Shown here: positions 33,661 to 44,257 of the stretch, piece after piece | Numbering within the stretch: position 1 is the stretch's first letter | How the letters are laid out: every line of letters begins with the position of its first letter | NCBI RefSeq assembly: GCF_008831285.2 | Contig: NC_045144.1 | Location: 12,367,155 to 12,431,154 of the forward strand | Direction of reading: 5' to 3' | Length of the DNA stretch: 64,000 nucleotides | Source: Nymphaea colorata | Taxonomy: Eukaryota; Streptophyta; Magnoliopsida; Nymphaeales; Nymphaeaceae | The notes under the pieces: generated by a model | What the model was told of the DNA's origin: nothing | What the model saw: only the letters and a program-made list of their open reading frames with translations | Databases searched by the model: none | Translations under genes and position numbers: made by a program

Positions 33661-33834
33661 TTATCGATGCAATTTTATGTGTCTGTGAAAGTATTTTAAT
33701 TTTTTTTTAATCCGCATAAGACATACAAATAATTAATATGTTTAATCTTTATCGATGCAATTTTATGTGTCTATGAAAGTATTTTAATTTTTTTTAATCC
33801 GCATAAGACATATAAATAATTAATATGCTTACAT
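33659..33834. repeat. 88-bp tandem duplication near the left CACTA end
   Basis: CTTTATCGATGCAATTTTAT and the following bases to TTAATATG occur twice with a period of 88 bp and only a few differences. Confidence 0.8.
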
Positions 33835-34059
33835 ATTCCATATATCAAACGAAACAGTTAAATGTTCATAAACTAAACAATTATATATAGCAAATGTTCA
33901 AACTTATATTACAAGACAACTGATTCACTACGGTTCAAAGTTACAAAAACATGAACATATATTGCTTCCACAGTAATGTCATTGTCAAGGTGGAAATCAT
34001 GTAAAGTTTGGTTGTGTCGCTATGTCTATAATGAACATTAAGAAAACATGTTAAGACTA

Positions 34060-34258
34060 TCAGAAATAAAGTTTAACAAATAGTACTCATTACATAAAAT
34101 TAAATGTTACACAATTTGTATCACTAAGTTGTTGTACCATAAATTGAGAAACTTGAACTTGAAATTTTTGGAATTACTGCTGAGATTGAAGAAACTGAGA
34201 CTTAAGCACAGAAACTTTATCCTTCAGTAATGCATTTTCTTCTCGCATGGTATGTATG
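34060..34258 (-). pseudogene. Possible C-terminal coiled coil of a CACTA TNPA-like protein
   Basis: The - strand reads MREENALLKDKVSVLKSQFL from 34248, then QSQQ, a stop, and FQKFQVQVSQFMVQQL. The heptad-like leucines and Gln-rich tail are common at the C-terminus of plant Ptta/En/Spm transposase-associated proteins. No other part of that protein was recognised, so this is a position-supported guess. Confidence 0.35.
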
Positions 34259-34299
34259 ACGCTCAAATTAAAGGACAATATGAATGAACAAAGACTGAC

Positions 34300-34881
34300 A
34301 CCAAACCTCATCATTCGTACTCAATCATGTCTCTCCTGTCCCATTATTGGGAGTAGACGCCATTACTTTCTAGTGTATCTTGTGGCCCTTCAAGCATTGT
34401 TTAGAATTGTTATTTTACTTGATCCTATAATATATGATAACATATATCATGAAGAATGTAATTATTTGAGTATATAATAACATATATCTTGTTCAGATAT
34501 AAGAATGTAATTGTTTGAATGAGACTTACAATCACACTGTTGGTTTCAGGGTTTGAATAGTTTGTGTTCTTACTTATCATAATAGCAATTACCAAACCTC
34601 ATCATTCGTACTCAATCATGTCTCTCCTGTCTCATTATTGGGAGTAGACGCCATTACTTTCTAGTGTATCTTGTGGCCCTTCAGGCATCGTTTAGAATTG
34701 TTATTTTACTTGATCCTATAATATATGATAACATATATCATGAAGAATGTAATTATTTGAGTATATGATAACATATATCTTGTTCAAATATAAGAATGTA
34801 ATTGTTTGAATGAGACTTACAATCACATTATTGGTTTCAGGGTTTGAGTAGTTCGTGTTCTTACTTATCATAATGACAATG
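34300..34881. repeat. 291-bp tandem duplication inside the CACTA element
   Basis: 34300-34590 and 34591-34881 are near identical (start CCAAACCTCATCATTCGTAC, end TCATAATAGCAATT versus TCATAATGACAATG). The few substitutions suggest a fairly recent duplication. Confidence 0.88.
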
Positions 34882-36047
34882 AATAGCTCATTACATGATG
34901 GCTACTCAGAACTTTCTCCAAACTATATATTGCAATACAAGATATCAATACTATGTGCAGTCATATAATATATAAACACACATAACACATGCATCCTTCT
35001 CCTTAAAAGGAGCAAAACTCTATGTGCCAGTTGTATGAAAATACTTCTATTTAGCATGCACTTGTGCAGATTTTTTTACTAATTTCTTGAAACATGAAAG
35101 CATCTTAATGTATGAAATATGTATAATTTTTTCTATACAACGTTGCCTTTATATTACAAACCCATTAATATACAAATATCGTATGCATACTTTTGACTTA
35201 TCTATATGCATTGTTTGGTAATCAATCTCAAGTGTTGCTTTTAACACACACAAAATGGATGTAATAACATCATAATATATTATATAAATAATGTATCATA
35301 CATATGTGAAGTTCAGAATGTTCTTACATACTATGTGATAGAACAACCTTGTGATTAAATAATATGAACATATTTACTTTTAATAAGTCTATGGTTACTA
35401 ATTCTAATGCGCCTAATTGACACTTTATTCTCTCTACACTAGATTCATATTTTAGATTAATAATAATGCCTTTGGCATTCCTTTCAAGTCTATTCATTCT
35501 TAATTCTATATCCTAGCAATACGTTGAGTAAAATGTCATACATTCATATGCCAAATAATCTATTGCAATTGATTATTCTGGTTGACTTTTACTATGTACA
35601 TACATCTTTAACTTAAATAAGTACATGATACAAACATAAAGTAATAGTGTGAAGACAAAAATTACTCTCGTTAACAACTTCTTTGTAATAAAATTAAACC
35701 AAAAAACATATCTCTCAAATGGATACATTCACTTGTATTGCACTAATCCACCCAACCAAATTTCATTTGCTAAATGAATTATCAAATTACACAATCACAT
35801 CGAAAAAAGTTGGTTGAAATATCATTTCTAATTGACAAAGTGTCATGCTAATTTTCCATTCTAATTTTGATAACTCAGCATCCGTTATGGCCTTCATACA
35901 AATTTTTTGAAAAACTCACAATAGTTTATCAACACGAGACCAACCTTTGTGGGTAGAGATCTCCTTAAAGCCAAATGAAGCATTGTTTTAAGAGTATGTG
36001 AGAGTCATGACTCTTCAGATTGGAGATCTTGTGTCACTCACAACAAC
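34882..36047. other. AT-rich interior of the CACTA element, nothing recognised
   Basis: No open frame of note and no motif on either strand. Confidence 0.5.
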
Positions 36048-36055
36048 TTTGTGTG

Positions 36056-37078
36056 CTATGTCACCAGAATGCGGGGTGCGGGTGCCGGTGCGGATGCGGA
36101 TGCGGGTGCCGGTGCGATACATCTCAAAAAATCACGGTGCGGCGGTGCGGCAAGAGTATTTATTATTATTATTAATTTATTATTAATATTATATATTAAT
36201 AATATCAAATTTGATATTATTAATGCACCCTATTGAAGTGCATCTAGTGCTGAATATCGTAAGTCCTGCAATTCTTTTGCAAAAACATAGATTTTGGTTA
36301 GTGGTGCCAATGTGTTGGCTTCTTCCATTAGCTGGGGAATGGGCTGTAGGGCTGTGTCACTTGGGTCAGAAGCACAAACACGTTAAGACTATTAAAGTCT
36401 AAAACAGGGAGCAGGAGCAGCGTATCCAGTTTTAATTTATGTGTAGTTCGTGAAACGCGACGGCTACCACCTGTTGATTAGGCTACCACGTGTACGCCAC
36501 AGCTCCCATCTTCCAACAGCGAGAGGCAGTTCACAGACACCAAGAGGGGAAGAGAGAGGAGAAGGCAAGCGAAGAAGAGACGCAGGCAGGAGAGGGAAGT
36601 CATGGCCCTCGGCGACGGGAAGGAGTTCAAGCTTGTGGCCCTGTGGGCTTCAAGAACTTCGTCCGCCCTGATCGGACCGGTTCACCGTCAAGCGGTTCCA
36701 CCATGTCGAGTTCTGGTGCGGCGACACATCCACCACCGCCGCCCGCTTCTCCTGGGGACTTGGCATGAGCCCTATCACCCGCTCCGACCTCTCCACCGGC
36801 AACCCATTCTTTGCCTCCACCGTCCTTCATTCTGGCAACCTCGTTTTCGCCTTCACCGCCTTACTCCCTCACCATCTCTGCGGACGCCGCCTCCCCCTGC
36901 TCCCTCCCTTCCTTCTCTGCCACCGCGCTATCTGCTTCCTCGCTTCCCACGGCTCCACCCTATTATTCTATTAGGGTGCGGGTTGGGTGCGAATCTGGGT
37001 CGCACCCGTACCCGCACCAGCACCCGCGTCGTTTCGACGCGGGTGCGTCACCAGCGCTGCCGCACCCTGCTGACATAG
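36056..37078. mobile_element. Small DNA transposon, GTGCGG family, copy 3 with captured HPPD (8-bp TSD TTTGTGTG)
   Basis: The 1023-bp element is flanked by perfect TTTGTGTG (36048-36055 and 37079-37086). The left end is CTATGTCACCAGAATGCGG; the right end inward on the - strand is CTATGTCAGCAGGGTGCGG. The left end corresponds to the right ends of copies 1 and 2: GTGCGGGTGCCGGTGCG array, ATACATCTCAAAAAATCACG, GGTGCGGCGGTGCGG, then (TTA)n. The copy is therefore inverted relative to them. The right end has an array of the same words plus a short palindrome (ACCCGCGTCGTTTCGACGCGGGT). The GC-rich interior carries a host-gene fragment. It inserted into the CACTA element. Confidence 0.88.
36602..36960 (+). 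pseudogene. HPPD: Captured fragment of 4-hydroxyphenylpyruvate dioxygenase (N-terminal part)
   Basis: Read in shifting frames, the + strand gives KEFKLV, GFKNFVRP, then FTVKRFHHVEFWCGD, ARFSWGLGM, SDLSTGN and, further on, a 'SHG' end. These follow in order the start of plant HPPD, the tyrosine-catabolism/plastoquinone and tocopherol pathway enzyme. The piece corresponds to roughly the first 110-120 conserved residues. An 8-bp insertion after KEFKLV, a shift near 36680 and another near 36852 break the frame, and the C-terminal iron-binding half is absent, so it cannot make the enzyme. The upstream 36440-36600 (with CCACGTGT and AGAGAGG words) may be captured promoter/leader. The family assignment is by recognition of conserved blocks. 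Confidence 0.78.
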
Positions 37079-37086
37079 TTTGTGTG

Positions 37087-37788
37087 ATATGTTGCTTGAA
37101 TAATCATCTAGAACTATTAATCTTTTCATCACGTTATACAATATACCTTTCTCATTTTTGTTCATACTGTAACATGCTGGAGGAAATACCTACCTATTTG
37201 AATTTGAATGTTGTCGTGTATGAAGTGACTTTCATATATTCATTTCCTTCAAGTCCACTATAGCATTCAAATGATCTTTTGATTTGTTGCATATATTTGA
37301 TAATGGACCAATGATGTTGTAATAAACCTTCTTTTATATATGCATAACATCTAAATTATGACATAATATGTTATGCTCTTAATATGACAAAGTGAATAAA
37401 ATATTTTTTTCTTTCAATTATATCTGAGTCATTCCTCTATCTTTGTGTTCAACGTCATATCGTCCAACAATTCTGGCTCTACAATCATGTGTCAAGAAAC
37501 TGGTCTTAATTTCACTATACCATCAAACATGTGTTTGTTTTTTTGATATCTATGACTTAAAGGAAGCTAATGTCGATGACTCATATAGTATATCTAATTA
37601 TTATGCTTTAGTCTGCAACTACATATAGCTTTATGACATACGTAGTCAAACTAGCTTACCCTTTGTGCTCCAACCTAATATGTACGTATATCCCAAAAAA
37701 ATTATGTATAGTTCACAATAGAGTCAAATACACTTACTCCTTCACCCACAACAGATTCAATTCATTAACCAATGGTTGTAGACAGACA
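37087..37788. other. AT-rich CACTA interior, nothing recognised
   Basis: No motif on either strand. Short open frames (37443-37628, 37633-37869) lack any support. Confidence 0.45.
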
Positions 37789-38122
37789 ATCATTCAATTT
37801 GTGTTTGGAACTATTGGTCCTGAGACGATTAATGACAACAACATATATAATTACTTTCTGCATATCTAATGTGAAAAATTACATATTCTAAATTGTCTTT
37901 TCTTTGCATAATCCAAGTTAGATTATCAATCTTTTAATAGGCTTGTACAAGCAATTTCAGTATGATCAACTCTTCATATTATGAATACTATATTTTAATC
38001 ATTTGATTTTTTATTCATGCAAATGAATACTCTTTGTGAAGCTTGTCATGAAATCTTTTAAACAAGTATATAAACAATTATTTCAATAATCATATACTTT
38101 TCAACAACGTCATAAAATGATG

Positions 38123-38170
<48 letters not shown>

Positions 38171-38495
38171 TATTATCATTAACTCAAAGATCAATAAATT
38201 AATTGCATCATTCAATGATGAAACATGTTAAATAAATTTTAAATGATGCTACAATTCAAACGGTTCAAGAAAATTATAAGTCTTTAGTTATTCAAATAAT
38301 TCGTTGCACACTTGATGGGTGGGTAAAAAGGCTAGGAACAGAAAACATTCAAACGTCTACAAACTCATTCAAATGACAACCAATCAATGTAATATTTTAA
38401 AAATAAGTATGTGTACAGCTAAATTAGACATAATCAAAATTTGACATTTGAATCTAGCAAGGACAAAAATTGTGAAAAAAATTAAGGGTTTTGTA
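37789..38495. repeat. Long direct repeat, left copy (flanks the pararetrovirus relic)
   Basis: The 707-bp copy matches 42750-43419 from ATCATTCAATTT to TTAAGGGTTTTGTA in the same orientation. It contains a (TA)n run at about 38127-38168 that is much shorter in the other copy. No coding sequence. Confidence 0.88.
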
Positions 38496-38499
38496 CCTT

Positions 38500-39630
38500 C
38501 TTTTGTCTTTTGTCTTATAAGTTTTTGGGTGCCTAGGTTCTCTATCATATCTTTGTAGTGTATATATCTGTTTACAAAAACTATATTCTCATTTTAATTG
38601 CTTAGAAATGGTTATTTCAGTATACTTCTTTACCAATTCATCGATAATAAATTGGATCCTTGTGCTAATGTTATCTAATTGAGGTATTGTTTCTTTTTCT
38701 TTGTATTTTTTATGAATTTTAGAACCCAGTGGATCTGGTAATTTAAGAAATAAGCTTTTTTGTATTTTCTTATTATAAAAACATCCTGCTATAATAAAAG
38801 AAATCTTGTAAGAAATGTTTTATATATCATCAGTCTTTAATTTGGAGTTGTTCTAGTTTTCTAATCGAATCGTGTTGTTGTTTATCAAATCCTATATTTG
38901 GTTGGTATCCTAACAGAAGTAATTGTATTTTATTTGTGAAGTTATAAATGTTTTTTCCTAATAGAATTTCTTTTTGTAAGTCCTCAGGTGGTTCTCTCTT
39001 GTATGCTTCCCAAGATGCTCTAGCAGTTTATCCTAAAAAATTTTCTGCCCATGTATACATCTCTTCTGTTGTCTATATCTCTTGATTCATTTTATCCCAT
39101 TTTCTAGCGACTCTTTGGGACCATTTTTCTAGTGCTGAAGGTAATAATTGAGGATCATGGGCACTTATATTTAATATCATTCCTTCATCTAGTAGATTCT
39201 TTCTATCTAAAGTTTCTAACGGCATACGTTTGCCTTTAAGTTTATAAGTGTCACTTTCTTTATATTTTACGTAAGGTCTTTTAGGGAGTTGTCCAGGTGA
39301 ATAAGATACTATTGGTGGTTGTTGAGCTTGTGGTCTCTCTTGGTGATCTTTCAGTAGTAACTAGGTCTCGTGGTGATCTTCCAATAGTTGTTAAGATGAT
39401 TCTGGAGAGTCTATCTCCATAAGGTTTTTTGAAATATTTACAAGCTTTTCTATAGAATTATCTTCTAATCTATTTACCCTAACATTTCCTATTAGGTCTA
39501 CGTATAAATTATCTTCCTCATGAATTTTCCCTTTGGTTAATAATTTGATTTCTAGTCTGAGAATGTCTTCTTCTGATAAGTCAAATCCTTTTGGGAATAA
39601 GATACAATTGTTTTCTAACCTTTTCATTAG
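38500..39630 (-). pseudogene. Pararetroviral coat-protein-like remnant
   Basis: The - strand shows an acidic linker (39627-39391), then the conserved caulimovirid capsid pattern: TWAENFLG near 39.05 kb, an aromatic/charged stretch after it, and NIYNFTNKIQLLL near 38.93 kb, followed by a Leu-rich block. Downstream codons decay rapidly into stops before 38.5 kb. In the intact family this protein encapsidates the genome. Here at least two in-frame stops precede the core and the end is lost. Confidence 0.6.
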
Positions 39631-39699
39631 TCCTCGAGTTGACTCTGAAATTCTTCTGATTCATTTTCTTCACTAGGCTGTTTTTCTTTATAGTCTAGA

Positions 39700-40564
39700 A
39701 ATCTTACAGTATAACTACCACTGAGGTTTTTAAACATTAGTCTTTAGGAATTTTAATGTTAGTATTTATTTCTAAGTTTTTACTAATATTCCAATCTAAT
39801 CCTTCTAATTCTTCAGGATTAATAGCCGTAGGCTTAATCGTCCATATACCTTTACTAGTCATGGATTCAATTATTGCTTTTATATTGATTTTGTATTTTG
39901 TTGTACTATTATTTGTCACTTTTTTTAAGAATCCTACATTTATGACTAGGTTTGCTTCCCCTGTGAAGGTTTCATATCATTTAGTCTGGATGTCTATAAC
40001 TATATGTTCTAGATCTCTTATGCTGAGCAAGAAATCAGATGCACAATAGAATATTCTCTTGTTGTCGGACATATCAATCCCCGTACTTGCTATGATGGCT
40101 TTTCTAGCGTCACTTACCCATCACTTGTCGAGTAAAGTGATTAAAACTTTTGTCCCTAAGTTTCTTCTAGCTAATCCTTTAATTCCTATAATTATTAGTC
40201 TAAGATGAATAAACCTATTATGATTTCGTAATAATTGATTAATACTTTCTTGACTCACAATTCCAACATTTTGGTGTTCAGTGGTTACACAAACTTCTTC
40301 TTCTCTACTTATTCTAACTAATTGCAGGTTTATACTCTAAAACCATGTCCTATATAAAGTTCTTGGGTTTAATAGAGTTAACTGATCATTATTGTAGATT
40401 TCTAAATCTCTATTTACATCTATTATTTCTTCTAACGTTCTAGAGCTAGGGCCCTGACTTCAGATTGTCCTAGTCAATAGATTCTCATCTATCTGTCTTA
40501 TTTCATTGGTATTGCTAAGGGCTCTACTAATACTGGAGAAGGAATGTCTTGTAGTCATTAACTT
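39700..40564 (-). pseudogene. Pararetroviral movement-protein-like remnant (30K family)
   Basis: A likely start lies near 40564 (MTTRHSFSSI). The best-preserved stretch (about 40.27-40.13 kb) includes HLRLIIIGIKGLARR, the conserved 'H-x-G-x-I/V-x-V-G-I-K-x-L' region of caulimovirid movement proteins that form tubules through plasmodesmata, with IFYC further on. Several in-frame stops interrupt it (for example near 40.35, 40.13 and 39.98 kb). A short Ile-rich frame from about 40.87 kb upstream could be another ORF remnant. Confidence 0.62.
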
Positions 40565-41790
40565 CTATTTTCTAAAAGGGGTAATACTTTTGGGAATAAG
40601 GTTAGGATTAAGGATATGTTTTATTCTACTATTTCTTATATTCAAATTGTCTAGCCTTTTTGTTAGTTCTTGATTTGTTCCTTGTGGCACTGGTCTTTTA
40701 CCTAAAGTTCGTTAGAGTTGACTAATTTTCTGGCTTAATTTTGTTATCATAATAATTATGATATTTAGTTGTCGAACTATTATTTTATTAGGATTGCTAG
40801 GTGGATCATATTTGCTAATCCTTTTGTATTTGGGAAATAGATCCTTTGTATATAGATGTCTACTTTATCACTCATTTAGGAATAAAATAGAAACAGATTT
40901 GATTTATAAAGCTTGCTTGTTTTAGTGTCTTATGCTTTGAGTATAAATATCCTAGTTTGTTCATATGATGGTGCGGTGGAAAATAAAGGAAGTTTTAATA
41001 TGTTTGTTTTATATTTCTAATTAGTAATCAAGAATAGTTTTTAAATATTTAATTCTAACTTTAACTAGTGTAAATGTATTTAATATTGTTGAGTTTTTAA
41101 ATAAACATGGTTTTTCGAAATCAAAAGATTCTTTAGCTTACTAGGTACTCATCTCTTTTTATCCCGCAATCCTATGTATCAACCATACAAATTCACACTT
41201 TGTTTATGAGTCTCATGTTTTAAGTTGGAAAATTTCTTTTCACATGAACAAGGTTCTACAAACAGATAACACATCTATTATAAAAAAGAACAAACTAGAA
41301 CATGGAAAACTTATGGTGTGATTCCCTTGGTTTTGAAAACTTTTTTGTATTCTCCTTTCAAAAAACACTATGAGCGACATCATGTCATCTCATTCAGACT
41401 TTCCAGTTCGTGTACTTTTTTCCCTAAACGGCCTCTTGTCTCACGGGTACTTTTTTTCCACAATAGCCTATTGGTCCTTAAGGATTTACACAGTAGCTCG
41501 TCCAGATAATCAAGAACTCAGAAACATGGGAATAACATCATAAACAAACATGTTATAGCAGGTCTTCGTTATAAAACATCGTTCCTACGCATAGATCTTG
41601 GCTAGGCCAGAACTTCCAACATAAAACATAGATTCATAACAACAGATTATACAGGTGTATGCAAAAATACATGCTTTCGGGGAAGAGACTTTCTCATTCG
41701 ACTTATAAGTGAAGTACTAAAATAAAAAACACACATAAAAACTTTCATTAAAAGCATAACATACTTACAACACTAAGAGTGTACTACTAT

Positions 41791-41802
41791 GCTCTGATAC
41801 CA
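41791..41802 (-). other. Primer binding site of the pararetrovirus relic
   Basis: TGGTATCAGAGC on the - strand, the initiator tRNA-Met site used by Caulimoviridae, about 1.2 kb upstream of the movement-protein remnant and about 200 bp downstream of a TATA box. Confidence 0.7.
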
Positions 41803-41994
41803 AAAAAGAAAGGGGACCAGATTTGCACACAAAAGCGCCAAATCGCTTTTACAGCATGGGAGGCAGTGGAGAAGAAAATGAAGGAGAGTGAGGAAGGGAG
41901 AGGGGCCTAAGCACTTAGAAGTAAGTACTCAGTAATGATGGATTGTGTGGGTAATGGATGTAGAAGTGGATGGATGATACAAACGCAAGAGTGG

Positions 41995-42228
41995 TGCTTA
42001 TATAGGCACCAAACTTCAAAACAAATTACAACTTAGAAAATGAATTGGATTCTTTCCCGAACAAGCTAAACACTAGCAAACAAAAACAGTTACATTCGAA
42101 TAAACTTGAAAGAGGACAACTGTCGTGTGCTAGATGAGGTGACAGTCGAACGTGTCCAAAAAGTTAAAAGTGCTACAGTGCCCAATAGTGTCTGTCGCAG
42201 TGCTACAGTGCCCAATAGTGTCTGTCGC
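41995..42228 (-). promoter_or_regulatory. Probable pararetroviral promoter with a 30-bp tandem repeat
   Basis: The - strand has CCTATATAAGCACC at about 42009-41996. Further upstream (42228-42169 on the - strand) an exact 30-bp unit containing CACTGTAGCACT is repeated in tandem. The geometry (tandem upstream repeat, TATA box, then primer site) resembles pregenomic-RNA promoters of this virus family. Confidence 0.45.
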
Positions 42229-42749
42229 AGTGCCTGCCTTCGCTTTTTCTCAACGAGAAGCCATGTGTCTTGTTACTTTTTATTTTTTTGACGCGTATGA
42301 AATTCCTTCATCTTTATTTCCTTTATATTCACGCAAGGTTGTTTTATATTACATCAAGAAAGTCGACAACTACAACAATCTTCTATAGGCTTCTCGAGAT
42401 GATTTGCCTAAGGTTGTGACCTAGAGCTTATCATGTGGGTATGTCACAGGGTAAATTTTTATTCCGAAAATTTACAAATGTAAAACTCATACTTATCCTG
42501 GAGGGTTTTTTCAGGGTAGATTTTGAAGTGATAATTTACAACAGAAATCCTATTTTTTAATTTGGGGGATTTTCTCAAAGAGAAGTTTATCACGCACCTT
42601 CTCGAACGGATGATGCTTAAGTTTTACGTGGGAAACACTATACCCATGAAAAGTTTAACCATAACTTACAATAGTCAAGTTTTATCGATCTTGACAAACG
42701 TTAAGCTGCAGGGTTAAAGACTCATCAACTTCGTCCCTACTTTGGTTAA

Positions 42750-43419
42750 ATCATTCAATTTCTGTTTGGAACCATTGGTCCTGAGAGATTAATGACAACA
42801 ACATATATAGTTACTTTCCGCATATCTAATATGGAAAATTACACATTCTAAATTGTCTTTTCTTTGCATAATCCAGTTAGATTATCAATCTTTTATTAGG
42901 CTTGTACAAGCAATTTCAATATGATCAACTCCTCATATATGAATAATATATTTTAATCATTTGGTTTTTTATTCATGCAAATGAATACTCATTGTGTAGT
43001 TTGTCATGAAATCTTTTAAACAATAATATAAACAATTTATTTCAATGATCATATACTTTTCAAACGTCATAAAATGATGTCTTATATATATATATATTAT
43101 CATTAGCTCAAAGATCAATAAATTAATTGCATCATTCAATGATGAAACATGCTACATAATTTTTAAATGATGCTACAATTCAAGCGGTTCAAGAAAATTA
43201 TAAGTTTTTAGTTATTCAAATAATTCCTTGCACACTTGATGGGTGGGTAAAAAGGCTAGGAACACAAAACATTCAAACATCTACAAACTCATTCAAATGA
43301 CAATCAATCAATGCAATATTTTAAAAATAAGTATTTCAATAGTTAAATTGGACATAGTCAAAATTTGACATCAGAATCTAGCAAGGACAAAAATTGTTTA
43401 AAAATTTAAGGGTTTTGTA
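42750..43419. repeat. Long direct repeat, right copy
   Basis: The 670-bp counterpart of 37789-38495. The two differ by scattered substitutions, small indels and (TA)n length. Confidence 0.88.
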
Positions 43420-43759
43420 TTTGTTAGAGATTTTATGCAATTATATATCAAATTGAAGGTATTAAAATAAAAAAGACATTTTCGCAAAGCTTCACAGCCA
43501 AATACTACTGGAAAACAACAATATTTCACCATTAAAAATCATATATATGCCCTACAAGCATGTTAAAACCTAAAATCATTCACAAATAAAAAAAAAAGGG
43601 CGAGGGGATTGAGGAACCAACCTTTTAGTTGTCCAAAAATGATGAACACCTGCACTTACCAGAAAAAAGTGATAACCGCCAGTGGGAAGAAGAAGGTAGA
43701 GAAAAAAAATGAAAGAAGAAGAAAGGATAAAAAGGGTTTAGACCAAGCTAATAGGCTGG

Positions 43760-44254
43760 GGAAGCCTTTACCGACATGTTGGAGACGTCGGTAAGGACCC
43801 TACTTGAAAATGCCGGTGAAATTGGTGCGGTAACTTTTACTGCCGTTGGAAGCGCGTCAGTGAGCAACAATTAACAATGCTCGGGTAATACGTTGATTAA
43901 AGTATAGTTATACCAACACGCAAGGTAGGCGTCGATAATTTTTTGTAGGGAAAAAATTTCACCAACGCATGACCACACGTTGATAAAAACTAGCTTCTTT
44001 TTATTAACATCTACGAAGTGGACGTCAGTAAAACTTTTTACTGACGTTAATTTTGAGCTGGATGTAAAAGTTTCATTTTCAGCGACGTTTCTAAATGTCG
44101 TTGGTAAAAACCTAACTTCAACAACATCTTAATGCCACGGGTCGGTGAAAGCTGGTTTTCACGGACGTCTTCCTCTGGACATGAACTTTTCACTCACATT
44201 TGTCTCTAGACGTTGCTTTTCCCATGCATATGTGAATCCTCTTTTTCTGTAGTG
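43760..44254. repeat. Right CACTA subterminal repeats and terminus
   Basis: Repeated ACCGAC/GTCGGTAA and GACGTCAGTAAAA-like words (43769-43795, 44020-44050, 44090-44110, 44150-44170) end in TTTTTCTGTAGTG, the inverted CACTACAGAAAAA. Confidence 0.8.
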
Positions 44255-44257
44255 TTG

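Larger units (their letters stand above)
38496..42749 (-). mobile_element. Endogenous pararetrovirus relic (Caulimoviridae-like), partial
   Basis: On the - strand, from right to left: a promoter-like region with a TATA box (about 42.0 kb), a tRNA-Met primer binding site (41802-41791), a short leader, a movement-protein-like region (about 40.56-39.7 kb), then a coat-protein-like region (about 39.4-38.5 kb). A 30K-type movement protein together with a caulimovirid capsid is not found in LTR retrotransposons. Protease, reverse transcriptase and RNase H should follow but are missing at the left edge. Frames carry several stops and shifts; this is an inactive relic. It lies between two 0.7-kb direct repeats inside the CACTA element. 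Genus is not determined. Confidence 0.72.
33327..44254. mobile_element. CACTA (En/Spm) DNA transposon, about 10.9 kb, TSD TTG
   Basis: The left terminus CACCACAAAAAACCG and the right terminus, CACTACAGAAAAAGAG on the - strand, form a CACTA-type inverted repeat with T4 mutated to C on the left. TTG flanks both sides (33324-33326, 44255-44257), the 3-bp duplication expected for this superfamily. Both ends carry arrays of ACCGAC/GTCGGTAA-like words (33.34-33.66 and 43.76-44.2 kb), the usual transposase-binding subterminal repeats. A coiled-coil piece on the - strand at 34.06-34.26 kb may be the end of a TNPA-like protein. No transposase core was found. The interior has been expanded by a nested transposon (36056-37078) and a pararetrovirus relic (38496-42749). 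Confidence 0.85.

Noticed and set aside
36811-37263. 150-codon open frame on the + strand across the HPPD fragment
   Set aside because: It is in the wrong frame for HPPD, runs through the transposon end and the 8-bp duplication, and is a by-product of GC-rich sequence.
38120-38170. (TA)n run as a replication origin or regulatory site
   Set aside because: It is a microsatellite inside a repeated block and differs in length between copies. Nothing else supports a function.
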